DNA of 64,000 bases from Desulforamulus ruminis DSM 2154 (GTDB lineage Bacteria > Bacillota > Desulfotomaculia > Desulfotomaculales > Desulfotomaculaceae), in contig NC_015589.1 of assembly GCF_000215085.1 (NCBI RefSeq), forward strand, positions 2,616,120-2,680,119. The letters run 5' to 3'. Of this stretch, positions 7,881 through 15,368 are shown one piece after another. The first letter of the stretch is position 1. Every line of letters starts with the position of its first letter. A program made the position numbers and the translations under genes. The notes beneath the pieces were generated by a model that saw only the letters and a list, made by a program, of their open reading frames with translations, was not told where the DNA came from and made no database searches.

Positions 7881-8741
7881 ATGCCCGATTGGTTAAACAT
7901 CTTGCTTCGATCCATTGGTTTCTTTGCACTGGCATTGCTGCTTGTACGCCTCATGGGGAAAAGATTTACGGCCAGAGGAAGTCTCTTTGATCAGATGAAC
8001 ATCATTGTTTTGGGGGTTATCGCCGCCTCCTTTTCCATCAATCCCAGTTTGCAAGTGGTCCACGGATTGATTGCCCTGGCCTTATGGAGCCTCTTACCGG
8101 TGATCTCTTATTATCTTTCCATGAAATACAAAAGTGTCAAAGACATTGTACAGGGCAAAGAAACCATCCTGATTAATCACGGAAAAATACTGGAAGACAA
8201 ACTGTTGGAGGCCCGCTTCACCCCGGAGGATCTTTTAAGCCAACTGCGCAGGAAAAATGTTTTTAAAACCGCCGATGTGGAGTTTGCCATACTGGAACCC
8301 ACCGGTGAACTCAGCGTTTTATTGAAAAAAGACCGGCAGCCCCTGACCGCCAACAGCACAGGATTAAAGGTTGCTTCGGAAAGCGTTCCTCAGACCGTGA
8401 TGCTGGACGGTGTGATGATGGACGAACCCCTTACCGCCATGGGATTAAACCGTAATTGGCTCCATAGCGAATTGGAAAAGGTGGGGGTCGCTCCTGAAAA
8501 CGTATTTATCGCCCAGGTGGACTCCTTCGGCCAATTATATTTAGACCTTTTTGACGATGCCTTACAGAGTCCGCAGCCAAAAACCAAGGAACTAACTTAT
8601 GCCACTTTAAAGAAATGCCAGGCAGACTGTGAACTTTACGCCCTGGGCACCCGGCAGCAGGAAGCCAAAAAAATGTATGCTCAATGCGCCGGCAACTTAG
8701 AAGAGGTTCTTCATTCCCTGGAACCTCTGTTAAAAAGATAG
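7881..8741 (+). CDS. 2Duf-type spore membrane protein (DUF421 fused to DUF1657-like domain)
   Basis: A 286-residue protein. Residues 1-80 hold three membrane helices, with LVRLMGKRFTARGSLFDQMN matching the DUF421 signature. Residues 85-225 form the YetF soluble domain (LLSQLRRKNVFKTADVEFAI, VMLDGVMMDEPL). Residues about 235-286 (ELTYATLKKCQADCELYALG, then QQEAKKMYAQCAGNLEEVLH) align with the small DUF1657 proteins upstream. The DUF421+DUF1657 fusion is the '2Duf' protein of spoVA2mob operons, known in Bacillus to sit in the spore inner membrane and to increase wet-heat resistance. The DUF1657-like part here carries three cysteines, which the small paralogues lack. Confidence 0.88.
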   Translation: MPDWLNILLRSIGFFALALLLVRLMGKRFTARGSLFDQMNIIVLGVIAASFSINPSLQVVHGLIALALWSLLPVISYYLSMKYKSVKDIVQGKETILINHGKILEDKLLEARFTPEDLLSQLRRKNVFKTADVEFAILEPTGELSVLLKKDRQPLTANSTGLKVASESVPQTVMLDGVMMDEPLTAMGLNRNWLHSELEKVGVAPENVFIAQVDSFGQLYLDLFDDALQSPQPKTKELTYATLKKCQADCELYALGTRQQEAKKMYAQCAGNLEEVLHSLEPLLKR

Positions 8742-8753
8742 GGAGTGCTCGCC

Positions 8754-9230
8754 ATGTCCAATAAGAAAAAGAAAAAATTAACACCCACCCAACAGCAATA
8801 CCAGACCTTGGCCAAAGCCAGAGAACCCCGGCGGCCTGTACTGGTCAACTGCCTGCGGGCCTTTCTGGTGGGCGGGGTGATTTGTCTCCTGGGTCAATTT
8901 ATTCAGGATTTTTATCTCTGGAATTTTGATTTTACGGAGAAAACCGCTTCCAATCCTACCGTAGCCACTTTAATTTTTATTTCCGTGCTGCTTACTTCCT
9001 TGGGGGTTTATGATCACTTGGCTCAGTGGGCCGGTGCGGGAACCTCCGTACCGGTAACCGGTTTCGCCAATTCCATTGCCTCGGCGGCCCTGGAACACCG
9101 CAGTGAGGGTTATGTGCTGGGAGTGGGAGGAAACATGTTCAAACTGGCCGGTTCGGTCATTGTTTTTGGTGTTGTTTCAGCCTTTGTCGTGGCTTTGGTT
9201 AAAACACTGTTAACGGGGGTGGGCTCCTGA
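8754..9230 (+). CDS. spoVAC: Stage V sporulation protein AC
   Basis: A 158-residue membrane protein with a basic N-terminus (MSNKKKKKLTPTQQQYQ) and about four hydrophobic helices, including the family motifs FLVGGVICLLGQ, WAGAGTSVPVTGFANS and LGVGGNMFKLAGSVI. SpoVAC forms a mechanosensitive channel in the spore inner membrane used for dipicolinate uptake and release. The ATG at 8754 sits eight bases after GGAG; the frame also contains a GTG at 8745 that overlaps the RBS and is unlikely. It starts 12 bases after the 2Duf gene. Confidence 0.95.
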   Translation: MSNKKKKKLTPTQQQYQTLAKAREPRRPVLVNCLRAFLVGGVICLLGQFIQDFYLWNFDFTEKTASNPTVATLIFISVLLTSLGVYDHLAQWAGAGTSVPVTGFANSIASAALEHRSEGYVLGVGGNMFKLAGSVIVFGVVSAFVVALVKTLLTGVGS

Positions 9231-9231
9231 T

Positions 9232-10239
9232 ATGTTGTACGGACACCAAACCTGGGTCTTTCCCGCCAAGCCCACTGTTTTATCTGCGGCTACGGTGGTG
9301 GGACCCTTTGAGGCCAGGGGACCCCTGGCCGAAGAATTTGACATTATTCACGGTGATCTGTGGCTGGGACAGGACAGCTATGAAAAAGCGGAAAAGAAAA
9401 TGATGGAAGAAGCCTGCGAAATAGCGGTGCAAAAGGCCGGGCTGCAAAAACAGGACATTCAGTTTTTCCTGGGAGGGGATTTATTAAATCAAATCATCTC
9501 CAGCAGTTTCGCCGCCCGTACGCTGGCAGTTCCCTATTTGGGACTCTTTGGTGCCTGCTCTACTTCCATGGAAGGGCTTGCCTTGGCTTCACTGCTAATT
9601 GACAGCCATTCTGCCCAATATGTCCTATGCGGTACCGCCAGTCACAACACCGCGGTGGAAAAGCAATTCCGCTATCCTACGGAATACGGCTCCCAAAAGC
9701 CCCCCACCGCCCAGTGGACCGTTACCGGCGCCGGCACCGCTTTACTGGGGCCTGACGGACAGGGTCCCAAAGTTACCGCGGCCACCATCGGCCGGGTGGT
9801 GGACATGGGTTTGTCCGATCCTTTTAATATGGGAGCAGCCATGGCCCCTGCCGCTGTGGACACCATTACCGCCCATTTCCGGGATCTTCGCATTGCTCCG
9901 GATGAATACGACCTGATCGCCACCGGCGACCTGGGGCGGGTGGGTCATGAGATTGCCAAGGATCTTTTGACCAAACATGACCTGAGTATCCCGGAGAAAA
10001 TTTTTACGGACTGCGGCTTATTAATTTATAGCCAGGATCAGCCGGTGATGGCCGGCGGCAGCGGCTGCGGCTGCTCCGCAGTGGTTACCTACGGGCATAT
10101 CTTTAACCAAATGAAAAAAGGGAAATTCAAAAAAGTATTGATTATTGCCACCGGCGCCCTTTTGTCCCCCTTGTCTTACCAGCAAAAAGAAAGCATTCCC
10201 TGTATTGCTCACGCGGTTTCCCTGGAGTATGACAGTTAG
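9232..10239 (+). CDS. spoVAD: Stage V sporulation protein AD
   Basis: A 335-residue soluble protein with the thiolase/ketosynthase-like fold of SpoVAD. The family sequence FGACSTSMEGLALAS puts a Cys at residue 109 where thiolases have the nucleophile, and the C-terminus contains MAGGSGCGCSAVV. SpoVAD binds dipicolinic acid and works with SpoVAC and SpoVAE in DPA movement across the forespore or spore inner membrane. It starts one base after the spoVAC stop, so translation is coupled. Confidence 0.96.
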   Translation: MLYGHQTWVFPAKPTVLSAATVVGPFEARGPLAEEFDIIHGDLWLGQDSYEKAEKKMMEEACEIAVQKAGLQKQDIQFFLGGDLLNQIISSSFAARTLAVPYLGLFGACSTSMEGLALASLLIDSHSAQYVLCGTASHNTAVEKQFRYPTEYGSQKPPTAQWTVTGAGTALLGPDGQGPKVTAATIGRVVDMGLSDPFNMGAAMAPAAVDTITAHFRDLRIAPDEYDLIATGDLGRVGHEIAKDLLTKHDLSIPEKIFTDCGLLIYSQDQPVMAGGSGCGCSAVVTYGHIFNQMKKGKFKKVLIIATGALLSPLSYQQKESIPCIAHAVSLEYDS

Positions 10240-10251
10240 GAGTGATTTTAG

Positions 10252-10605
10252 ATGGAAGGTTATTTTTGGGCCTTTGTGGTTGGCGGCTTGATCTGTGTGT
10301 TCGGTCAACTGCTTTTGGATGTGGGTAAATTAACGCCCGCCCATACCATGTCGCTTCTGGTGGTGCTAGGAGCGGTCCTGGACGGTTTTGGCCTTTACGA
10401 ACCGTTGATTGATTTTGCCGGTGCCGGAGCAACGGTTCCCATCACCAGTTTTGGCAACTCCCTGGTTCACGGTGCCCTTGCCGAGGCTGAAAGGACGGGT
10501 GTGATCGGGATTGTTACCGGAATTTTTGAGGTAACCAGTGCCGGAATTTCCTCTGCCATTATTTTTGGCTTTTTAGCCTCTCTCATTTTCAAACCCAAAG
10601 GTTAA
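10252..10605 (+). CDS. spoVAE: Stage V sporulation protein AE (SpoVAEb type)
   Basis: A 117-residue membrane protein with four hydrophobic segments and the family motif [22 protein letters not shown]. It resembles the second half of SpoVAC, as expected since SpoVAC and SpoVAEb are homologous. It is a DPA channel component. The RBS TTAGGAGTGA lies at the end of spoVAD. The order spoVAC-spoVAD-spoVAE without spoVAA/B/F is that of the second, spoVA2-type operon. Confidence 0.94.
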   Translation: MEGYFWAFVVGGLICVFGQLLLDVGKLTPAHTMSLLVVLGAVLDGFGLYEPLIDFAGAGATVPITSFGNSLVHGALAEAERTGVIGIVTGIFEVTSAGISSAIIFGFLASLIFKPKG

Positions 10606-10621
10606 AAGAAAGGTGGTTCCT

Positions 10622-11065
10622 ATGGTCTCTCTAGGCAAAGGATTTATGGCGGCCCTGCTGCTCTTTCTCTTTACAACCGGCTGTTCCCTGCAAGGTCCCC
10701 AGCAGAAACCCCAAGAACCTCCGGTTAAACAGGTGCAAATCAATGCTGAACTGGCTGAAAAAGTGAAAAGCACGGCCCAATCCGTTAAAGGGGTGGAAGA
10801 CTCCACCACCGTGGTGGTAAACCAGGAGATTTCCACTGCCATTAAAGTAAGCGGCTTCGACCGTTTTCGTTTGCAGTCCATAAAAGAAGAAGTTCACCAG
10901 AAAATTGCGTCCTTTAACAAAGGGTATACGGTTTATGTTACCTCGGACAAAAAACTTTTTAAACTACTGCAGGACCTTGATAAGCAGATTAAAGAGCAGC
11001 AGACACCATCCCTGCCTACCATTAAAAAAAAGCTGGATAAAATAAATAAAGATATGCACGGCTAA
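10622..11065 (+). CDS. YhcN/YlaJ family sporulation lipoprotein
   Basis: A 147-residue protein with an N-terminal signal and lipobox (FLFTTGCS, Cys near residue 21), a Pro/Gln-rich linker and a domain of the YhcN/YlaJ type (ELAEKVKSTAQSVKGVEDST then VVVNQEIS and GYTVYVTSDKKLF). Such lipoproteins sit on the spore inner membrane and are a standard member of spoVA2mob operons. I chose ATG 10622 after AAAGGTGG; a GTG at 10613 overlaps that RBS. It is the last gene of the operon; no clear terminator follows. Confidence 0.88.
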   Translation: MVSLGKGFMAALLLFLFTTGCSLQGPQQKPQEPPVKQVQINAELAEKVKSTAQSVKGVEDSTTVVVNQEISTAIKVSGFDRFRLQSIKEEVHQKIASFNKGYTVYVTSDKKLFKLLQDLDKQIKEQQTPSLPTIKKKLDKINKDMHG

Positions 11066-11170
11066 TTTTCCTATTTAACTATTTATTTTTTTCGCTATAA
11101 TAAAAGGAAACGGTTTTTTTAAAATTGACTCTTTCCTCAAACAAATTATAGTGAAAGGTCGGGTGGGGTT

Positions 11171-11680
11171 ATGAGATTAACCTTAGTTAAAAATTCTTAC
11201 CGCCAAGCCCATGAGCTTTTAAACGCCAGGCCCGCCATCAAGGAAGAAATTGAGCGTGGTCTGTTAAGCCCGGAGCTGAGTCCGCCGACCCTATCCCGCG
11301 TCAACTTTAACGATTTGCTGAAACAGTGGTTGGTTCGGGGCGGCTGGCAACACCATCCCACCCTCTTTTACGAGCCGGTCAACCCTTTAGACAAAATTGA
11401 ATTTATCAAGGAACGGGTGGGACTGGAAATCGGGTTCCGGCATTCCTCATTGATCGGTCATAATTTGATTAAATTCCAATTCTCCTCGGCTCATTTTCAA
11501 GATCCAATTGACGTGGGCGTTTTAATTACAACCACCCGGAATTTTCAAAAATGGATTCGGGGAGACCATCATCATAACTGGTCCGGTTCCATGAACTTTG
11601 AAAAAGTGGAGCGCTATCTGCGTCACTTTACCGCCACCATCACCATGCCTATTTATTTAATCGGTATTGATATTGCTTAA
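11171..11680 (+). CDS. BglII/BstYI-like restriction endonuclease fold protein, orphan
   Basis: A 169-residue protein. The central stretch KIEFIKERVGLEIGFRHSSL followed by NLIKFQFSS and DPIDVGVLITT matches the BglII/BstYI family core, in which a strand with Asp and a following E-x-Q carry the metal. Here Asp74 and Glu86 are in place, but the position of the catalytic Gln is Gly88 (EIG rather than EVQ). No methyltransferase gene is nearby, so a normal restriction-modification pair is absent. It may be a degenerate nuclease, a DNA-binding derivative or a distinct subfamily. It has its own RBS (GGGTGGGG) and a terminator at 11700. Confidence 0.65.
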   Translation: MRLTLVKNSYRQAHELLNARPAIKEEIERGLLSPELSPPTLSRVNFNDLLKQWLVRGGWQHHPTLFYEPVNPLDKIEFIKERVGLEIGFRHSSLIGHNLIKFQFSSAHFQDPIDVGVLITTTRNFQKWIRGDHHHNWSGSMNFEKVERYLRHFTATITMPIYLIGIDIA

Positions 11681-11699
11681 AAAGATTTTTTTCTAAAAG

Positions 11700-11733
11700 A
11701 AATGCCCTTATAATGTAATATTATGGGCATTTT
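11700..11733 (+). terminator. Intrinsic terminator after the BglII-like gene
   Basis: Hairpin AAATGCCC-TATAAT against ATTAT-GGGCATTT (one mismatch), followed by TGTTTTTTTC. It separates the nuclease gene from nadE. Confidence 0.8.
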
Positions 11734-11795
11734 GTTTTTTTCAGCGCCTTTTGCCATACAATAAATAAGCAAATCTTTTAAAAGAGGGGATCGTC

Positions 11796-13703
11796 TTGCA
11801 GTTAAAAATAGCCTTGGGCCAAATGGAGATTGTGCCTGGAAGGCCGGATTTAAATAGTACAACCATGTTGGAGATGATCGGTGAAGCCCGGAAGCAGCAG
11901 GCGGATATCATTATTTTCCCGGAAATGTCCATCCCGGGATATTTGCTGGGGGACACCTGGGAGCAGGAAGCTTATTTGCAGGATTGTGAGGAATTTGGCA
12001 GGCAGATCGTACAAGCCTCCGGGGACATCACCATTTTATTTGGCAACGTGGCGGTGGATTGGCATAAGCGGGGTGACGACAGCCGGGTCCGTAAATACAA
12101 TGCTTTTTTTATTGCCCAGAACGGCCGTTTAAAGGGGGACGATAATTTCCCCTATCCTTACAGGATTAAAACCCTTCAGCCCAACTACCGGGAGTTTGAC
12201 GATGATCGGCACTTTTATAGTTTAAAAAAGCTGGCCCAGGAATTAAACCGGCAGCCGGAAGATCTGCTGAGTCCGGTTTTCATCACCATAAAAGGTCGGA
12301 GATTGGGTCTGGGCTGCCTTCTCTGTGAAGACGGCTGGAGTGACGATTACTTCACCAAACCCATACCCATCCTGGGCCAAAAGGGCGACGTTCATCTCTT
12401 CATTAATATTTCCAGTTCACCTTTTACCCTGGGCAAAAATAACAAGCGTAATCGCATCTTTGCCAAACAAGCTGCCGAGGCCGGGGTTCCTCTGATTTAT
12501 GTTAACAATGTAGGGATTCAAAACAACGGGAAAACCATCTACACCTTTGACGGCTCCAGCACGGTTTATAGTAAAAAGGGCGAAGTGATTTATTACAGCA
12601 GCAAACCCTTTCAAGCTTCCCTGGACACGTTGGAGCTGGATCTGGAGACCGGGGGCACCGATGCCGCCCCGGCAGAGATTTGTGATGACCATACCACCGG
12701 CTACATTTATCAGTCCTTGGCTTACGGACTTAAAAAATTTACGCAAGCCATTGGAATCAGCAAAGTGGTGATCGGCATCTCCGGAGGAATTGATTCCGCC
12801 GTATCGGCGGCTTTATATGCCGGGGTCATGGGTCCCGAGAACCTGCTGCTGATCAATATGCCCAGCCAATTTAATTCCCAAACCACCCGGAACCTGGCCC
12901 TGGAGCTGGCCAAAAACTTAAACTGCCGCTACACCGTGTTACCCATCCAGGAATCGGTGGATTATACCACCCGGCAGATTCAGGAAACCCCGGTGATTCA
13001 TCCCCTCACCGGAGAAGAAACCCGGTTAAAGCTGAGTCCTTTTATGATTGAAAACATTCAGGCCCGGGACCGTTCTTCCAGAATTTTGGCCGCCGTGGCC
13101 GCAGCCTTTGGCGGAGGTTTTACCTGCAACGCCAACAAAGCGGAAACCACCGTGGGCTATTCCACCTTATACGGAGACCTGTCCGGTTTTCTGGCCGTCC
13201 TGGCAGACCTCTGGAAGCACCAGGTCTACCAACTGGCCCATTACCTGAATAGCGAGGTTTATGACCGGGAAGTTATTCCCCAGGGCATTATTGATATTGT
13301 TCCCAGCGCTGAACTCAGTTTCGACCAGGCGGTGGATGAGGGCAAGGGAGATCCCCTGGTTTACCCCTACCACGATTACCTGTTCCGCTCCTTTGTCCAG
13401 TGGTGGAATAAAGCCACTCCCGAGGATATTCTGGTCTGGTATAAAGAGGGCAGCCTGGAAGAAAAGCTGGGCTGTACCCCGGGACTGGTAAAAAAGCACT
13501 TCCCCACCGCCGCTGCATTTATTGCCGATTTGGAGCGCTGGTGGCGTCTTTATAACGGCATTGGGGTGGCCAAGAGAATACAATCTCCTCCCATCCTGGC
13601 CGTAAGCCGGAGGGCCTTTGGCTTTGACCACCGGGAGGCTCAGAACGGGGTTTATTTTACCCGGAAATATTTGGAGCTCAAAAAGCAGCTATTATCTGAA
13701 TAA
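11796..13703 (+). CDS. nadE: Glutamine-dependent NAD+ synthetase
   Basis: A 635-residue two-domain enzyme making NAD+ from deamido-NAD+ and ATP with glutamine as ammonia source. The N-terminal nitrilase-fold glutaminase domain (1-290) has its triad visible as Glu43 (FPEMS), Lys125 (before TLQPNYREFD) and Cys177 (LLCEDGW). The C-terminal synthetase domain carries the ATP-pyrophosphatase P-loop SGGIDSA at 329-335 and TCNANKAETTVGYSTLYGD. The start is TTG at 11796, placed after AGAGGGGA. The length matches the long, glutamine-using NadE form. It is monocistronic, ending just before repeat copy 1. Confidence 0.96.
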   Translation: MQLKIALGQMEIVPGRPDLNSTTMLEMIGEARKQQADIIIFPEMSIPGYLLGDTWEQEAYLQDCEEFGRQIVQASGDITILFGNVAVDWHKRGDDSRVRKYNAFFIAQNGRLKGDDNFPYPYRIKTLQPNYREFDDDRHFYSLKKLAQELNRQPEDLLSPVFITIKGRRLGLGCLLCEDGWSDDYFTKPIPILGQKGDVHLFINISSSPFTLGKNNKRNRIFAKQAAEAGVPLIYVNNVGIQNNGKTIYTFDGSSTVYSKKGEVIYYSSKPFQASLDTLELDLETGGTDAAPAEICDDHTTGYIYQSLAYGLKKFTQAIGISKVVIGISGGIDSAVSAALYAGVMGPENLLLINMPSQFNSQTTRNLALELAKNLNCRYTVLPIQESVDYTTRQIQETPVIHPLTGEETRLKLSPFMIENIQARDRSSRILAAVAAAFGGGFTCNANKAETTVGYSTLYGDLSGFLAVLADLWKHQVYQLAHYLNSEVYDREVIPQGIIDIVPSAELSFDQAVDEGKGDPLVYPYHDYLFRSFVQWWNKATPEDILVWYKEGSLEEKLGCTPGLVKKHFPTAAAFIADLERWWRLYNGIGVAKRIQSPPILAVSRRAFGFDHREAQNGVYFTRKYLELKKQLLSE

Positions 13704-13717
13704 TAGAAAATGAAAAA

Positions 13718-13856
13718 ATAGAACGCGGATTTTCGTTGATTGAACGGATTCACACGGATTTTATTATCTTTTATATAGTAACCCCGGAGGGAAACTATAA
13801 AAGATCATTCCAAAATCCGTGCCAATCCGTATCATCCGTTAAATCTGCGTTCCATT
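13718..13856. repeat. Dispersed GGATT inverted repeat, copy 1
   Basis: Imperfect inverted repeat: AATAGAACGCGGATTTT on the left against AAATCTGCGTTCCATT on the right. Each arm is made of several spaced GGATT/AATCC units. The centre is longer than in the other copies (about 50 bases, with its own small hairpin TTTTATATAGT/ACTATAAAA). It lies between the convergent 3' ends of nadE and malQ and supplies the last codons of malQ. Confidence 0.85.
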
Positions 13857-15368
13857 GTTTCTGTTATAAAGCACCGACAAACGGGCTAACCTCTCCTGCA
13901 GCTCCGGGGTCAGACTCCCCGGACGCAGCCTCCACTCCCAGTTCCCTCCCACTGTTCCGGGGAAATTCATGCGGGCATCGCTGTCCAGGCACAAAATATC
14001 CTGTAGAGGAATGATGACGGTATTGGCAGCGGTGCTAAAGGCCACTTCAATCATTTGCCAGCAAATATTCTCCGGGAATGTTGTCACCCCGTCAAGATAT
14101 TCCTTTAAATATTGATGCAGAAAGGCCGCCTCCTGGGGGTCCTCCAGCAGGAGCCCTTTGTACCAGCCCAGGGTGGTGTCATTGTCGTGGGTGCCTGTAT
14201 AAACTACGGTGTTTGACTCATAATGGTGTGGTAAATACAGTTCCTTTTCACTGCTGTGCAGATGAAATTGCAGCACCTTCATGCCGGGAAAATGAAATTG
14301 ATCCTTTAATTCATAGACTTCCGGGGTAATCAATCCCAGGTCCTCGGCAATGACCGGCATATCTCCCAAATGCTTCATCATGGTTCTAAAAAATTTCTCT
14401 CCGGGTCCCTTCACCCACCGGCCCTGAACGGCGGTTGGCTGCCCGGCCGCAATCTCCCAGTAGGCTTCAAAGCCCCTGAAATGGTCAAGCCGTACGATAT
14501 CAACGGTTTTTAACAGACTGTTGAAACGTTCCCGCCACCAGCGGTAGCCGTCTTTCTCCATCTCCTCCCAGCGGTACAAAGGGTTTCCCCATAACTGGCC
14601 GGTTTCGCTGAAATAATCCGGAGGCACCCCGGCCACCTTGGCCGGATTGCCCTGTTCATCCAATTCAAAGAGACGGGGATGGGCCCAGGCGTCGCTGCTG
14701 TCATAGGAAACAAAGATGGGCAGATCGCCAATGATTTTAATTTCCCTGCTGTTGGCATATTTCTTAAGATTCAGCCATTGGGTGAAGAAAATAAATTGGA
14801 CAAAGCCATGGTAGGCTATTTCCTCCGCCAGCAAAGTGCGGTAATGGGCCATGGCCCTTTCTTCTCTCAGAGCGATGGACGATTCCCATTGATTCCAGGG
14901 TAATCCCTTGAAATAATTTTTTAAGGCCATAAAAAGGGTAAAATCTTTTAACCAAGAAGCCTCAAAAATAAATTCTTCATAACCAGAATCTTTCTTTTTT
15001 CTTTTAAAATTTTGGTAAGCCTTTCTCAAAAGCCTTTCTTTGTATTCCCTAACAAGTGCAAACTGAACCCGGCTTTCGCAAAACTCCGGCACTTCCTGTA
15101 AATCGTCCTTTAAAAGAAGCCCTGCGGCCCATAAGCGGTCCGGGCTGATCAACAGGGGATTGCCGGCAAAGGCCGAGTAGCATTGAAAGGGGGATTCGCC
15201 ATAACCCGGCGGGTTTAAGGGCAGGATTTGCCATAGTCTTTGTTTGGCCCCTTGTAAAAAATCAATAAAGTCATAGGCCTCCTCACCCAGGTCGCCGATG
15301 CCGTACTTTGCCGGCAATGAGCTTGGATGAAGTAAGATACCGCTTTCCCGGTCAAATATCATGATCAT
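13839..15368 (-). CDS. malQ: 4-alpha-glucanotransferase (amylomaltase)
   Basis: A 509-residue GH77 enzyme that transfers glucan segments between malto-oligosaccharides, acting on the short chains produced during glycogen turnover. GH77 signatures are plain: HPSSLPAKYGIGDLG at the N-terminus, IGDLPIFVSYDSSDAW, the nucleophile region DIVRLDHFRGFEAYW, the acid/base VIAEDLG and TGTHDNDTT. It is the last gene of the glycogen operon and overlaps the GH13 gene by 17 bases. ATG 15368 or ATG 15362 could start it. The final residues (NGTQI and stop) are encoded by repeat copy 1, so the natural C-terminus was probably altered when the repeat arrived. Confidence 0.95.
   Translation of the reverse strand: MIMIFDRESGILLHPSSLPAKYGIGDLGEEAYDFIDFLQGAKQRLWQILPLNPPGYGESPFQCYSAFAGNPLLISPDRLWAAGLLLKDDLQEVPEFCESRVQFALVREYKERLLRKAYQNFKRKKKDSGYEEFIFEASWLKDFTLFMALKNYFKGLPWNQWESSIALREERAMAHYRTLLAEEIAYHGFVQFIFFTQWLNLKKYANSREIKIIGDLPIFVSYDSSDAWAHPRLFELDEQGNPAKVAGVPPDYFSETGQLWGNPLYRWEEMEKDGYRWWRERFNSLLKTVDIVRLDHFRGFEAYWEIAAGQPTAVQGRWVKGPGEKFFRTMMKHLGDMPVIAEDLGLITPEVYELKDQFHFPGMKVLQFHLHSSEKELYLPHHYESNTVVYTGTHDNDTTLGWYKGLLLEDPQEAAFLHQYLKEYLDGVTTFPENICWQMIEVAFSTAANTVIIPLQDILCLDSDARMNFPGTVGGNWEWRLRPGSLTPELQERLARLSVLYNRNNGTQI

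Noticed and set aside
11171-11680. Complete restriction-modification system
   Set aside because: No methyltransferase or specificity gene is seen within several kilobases on either side.
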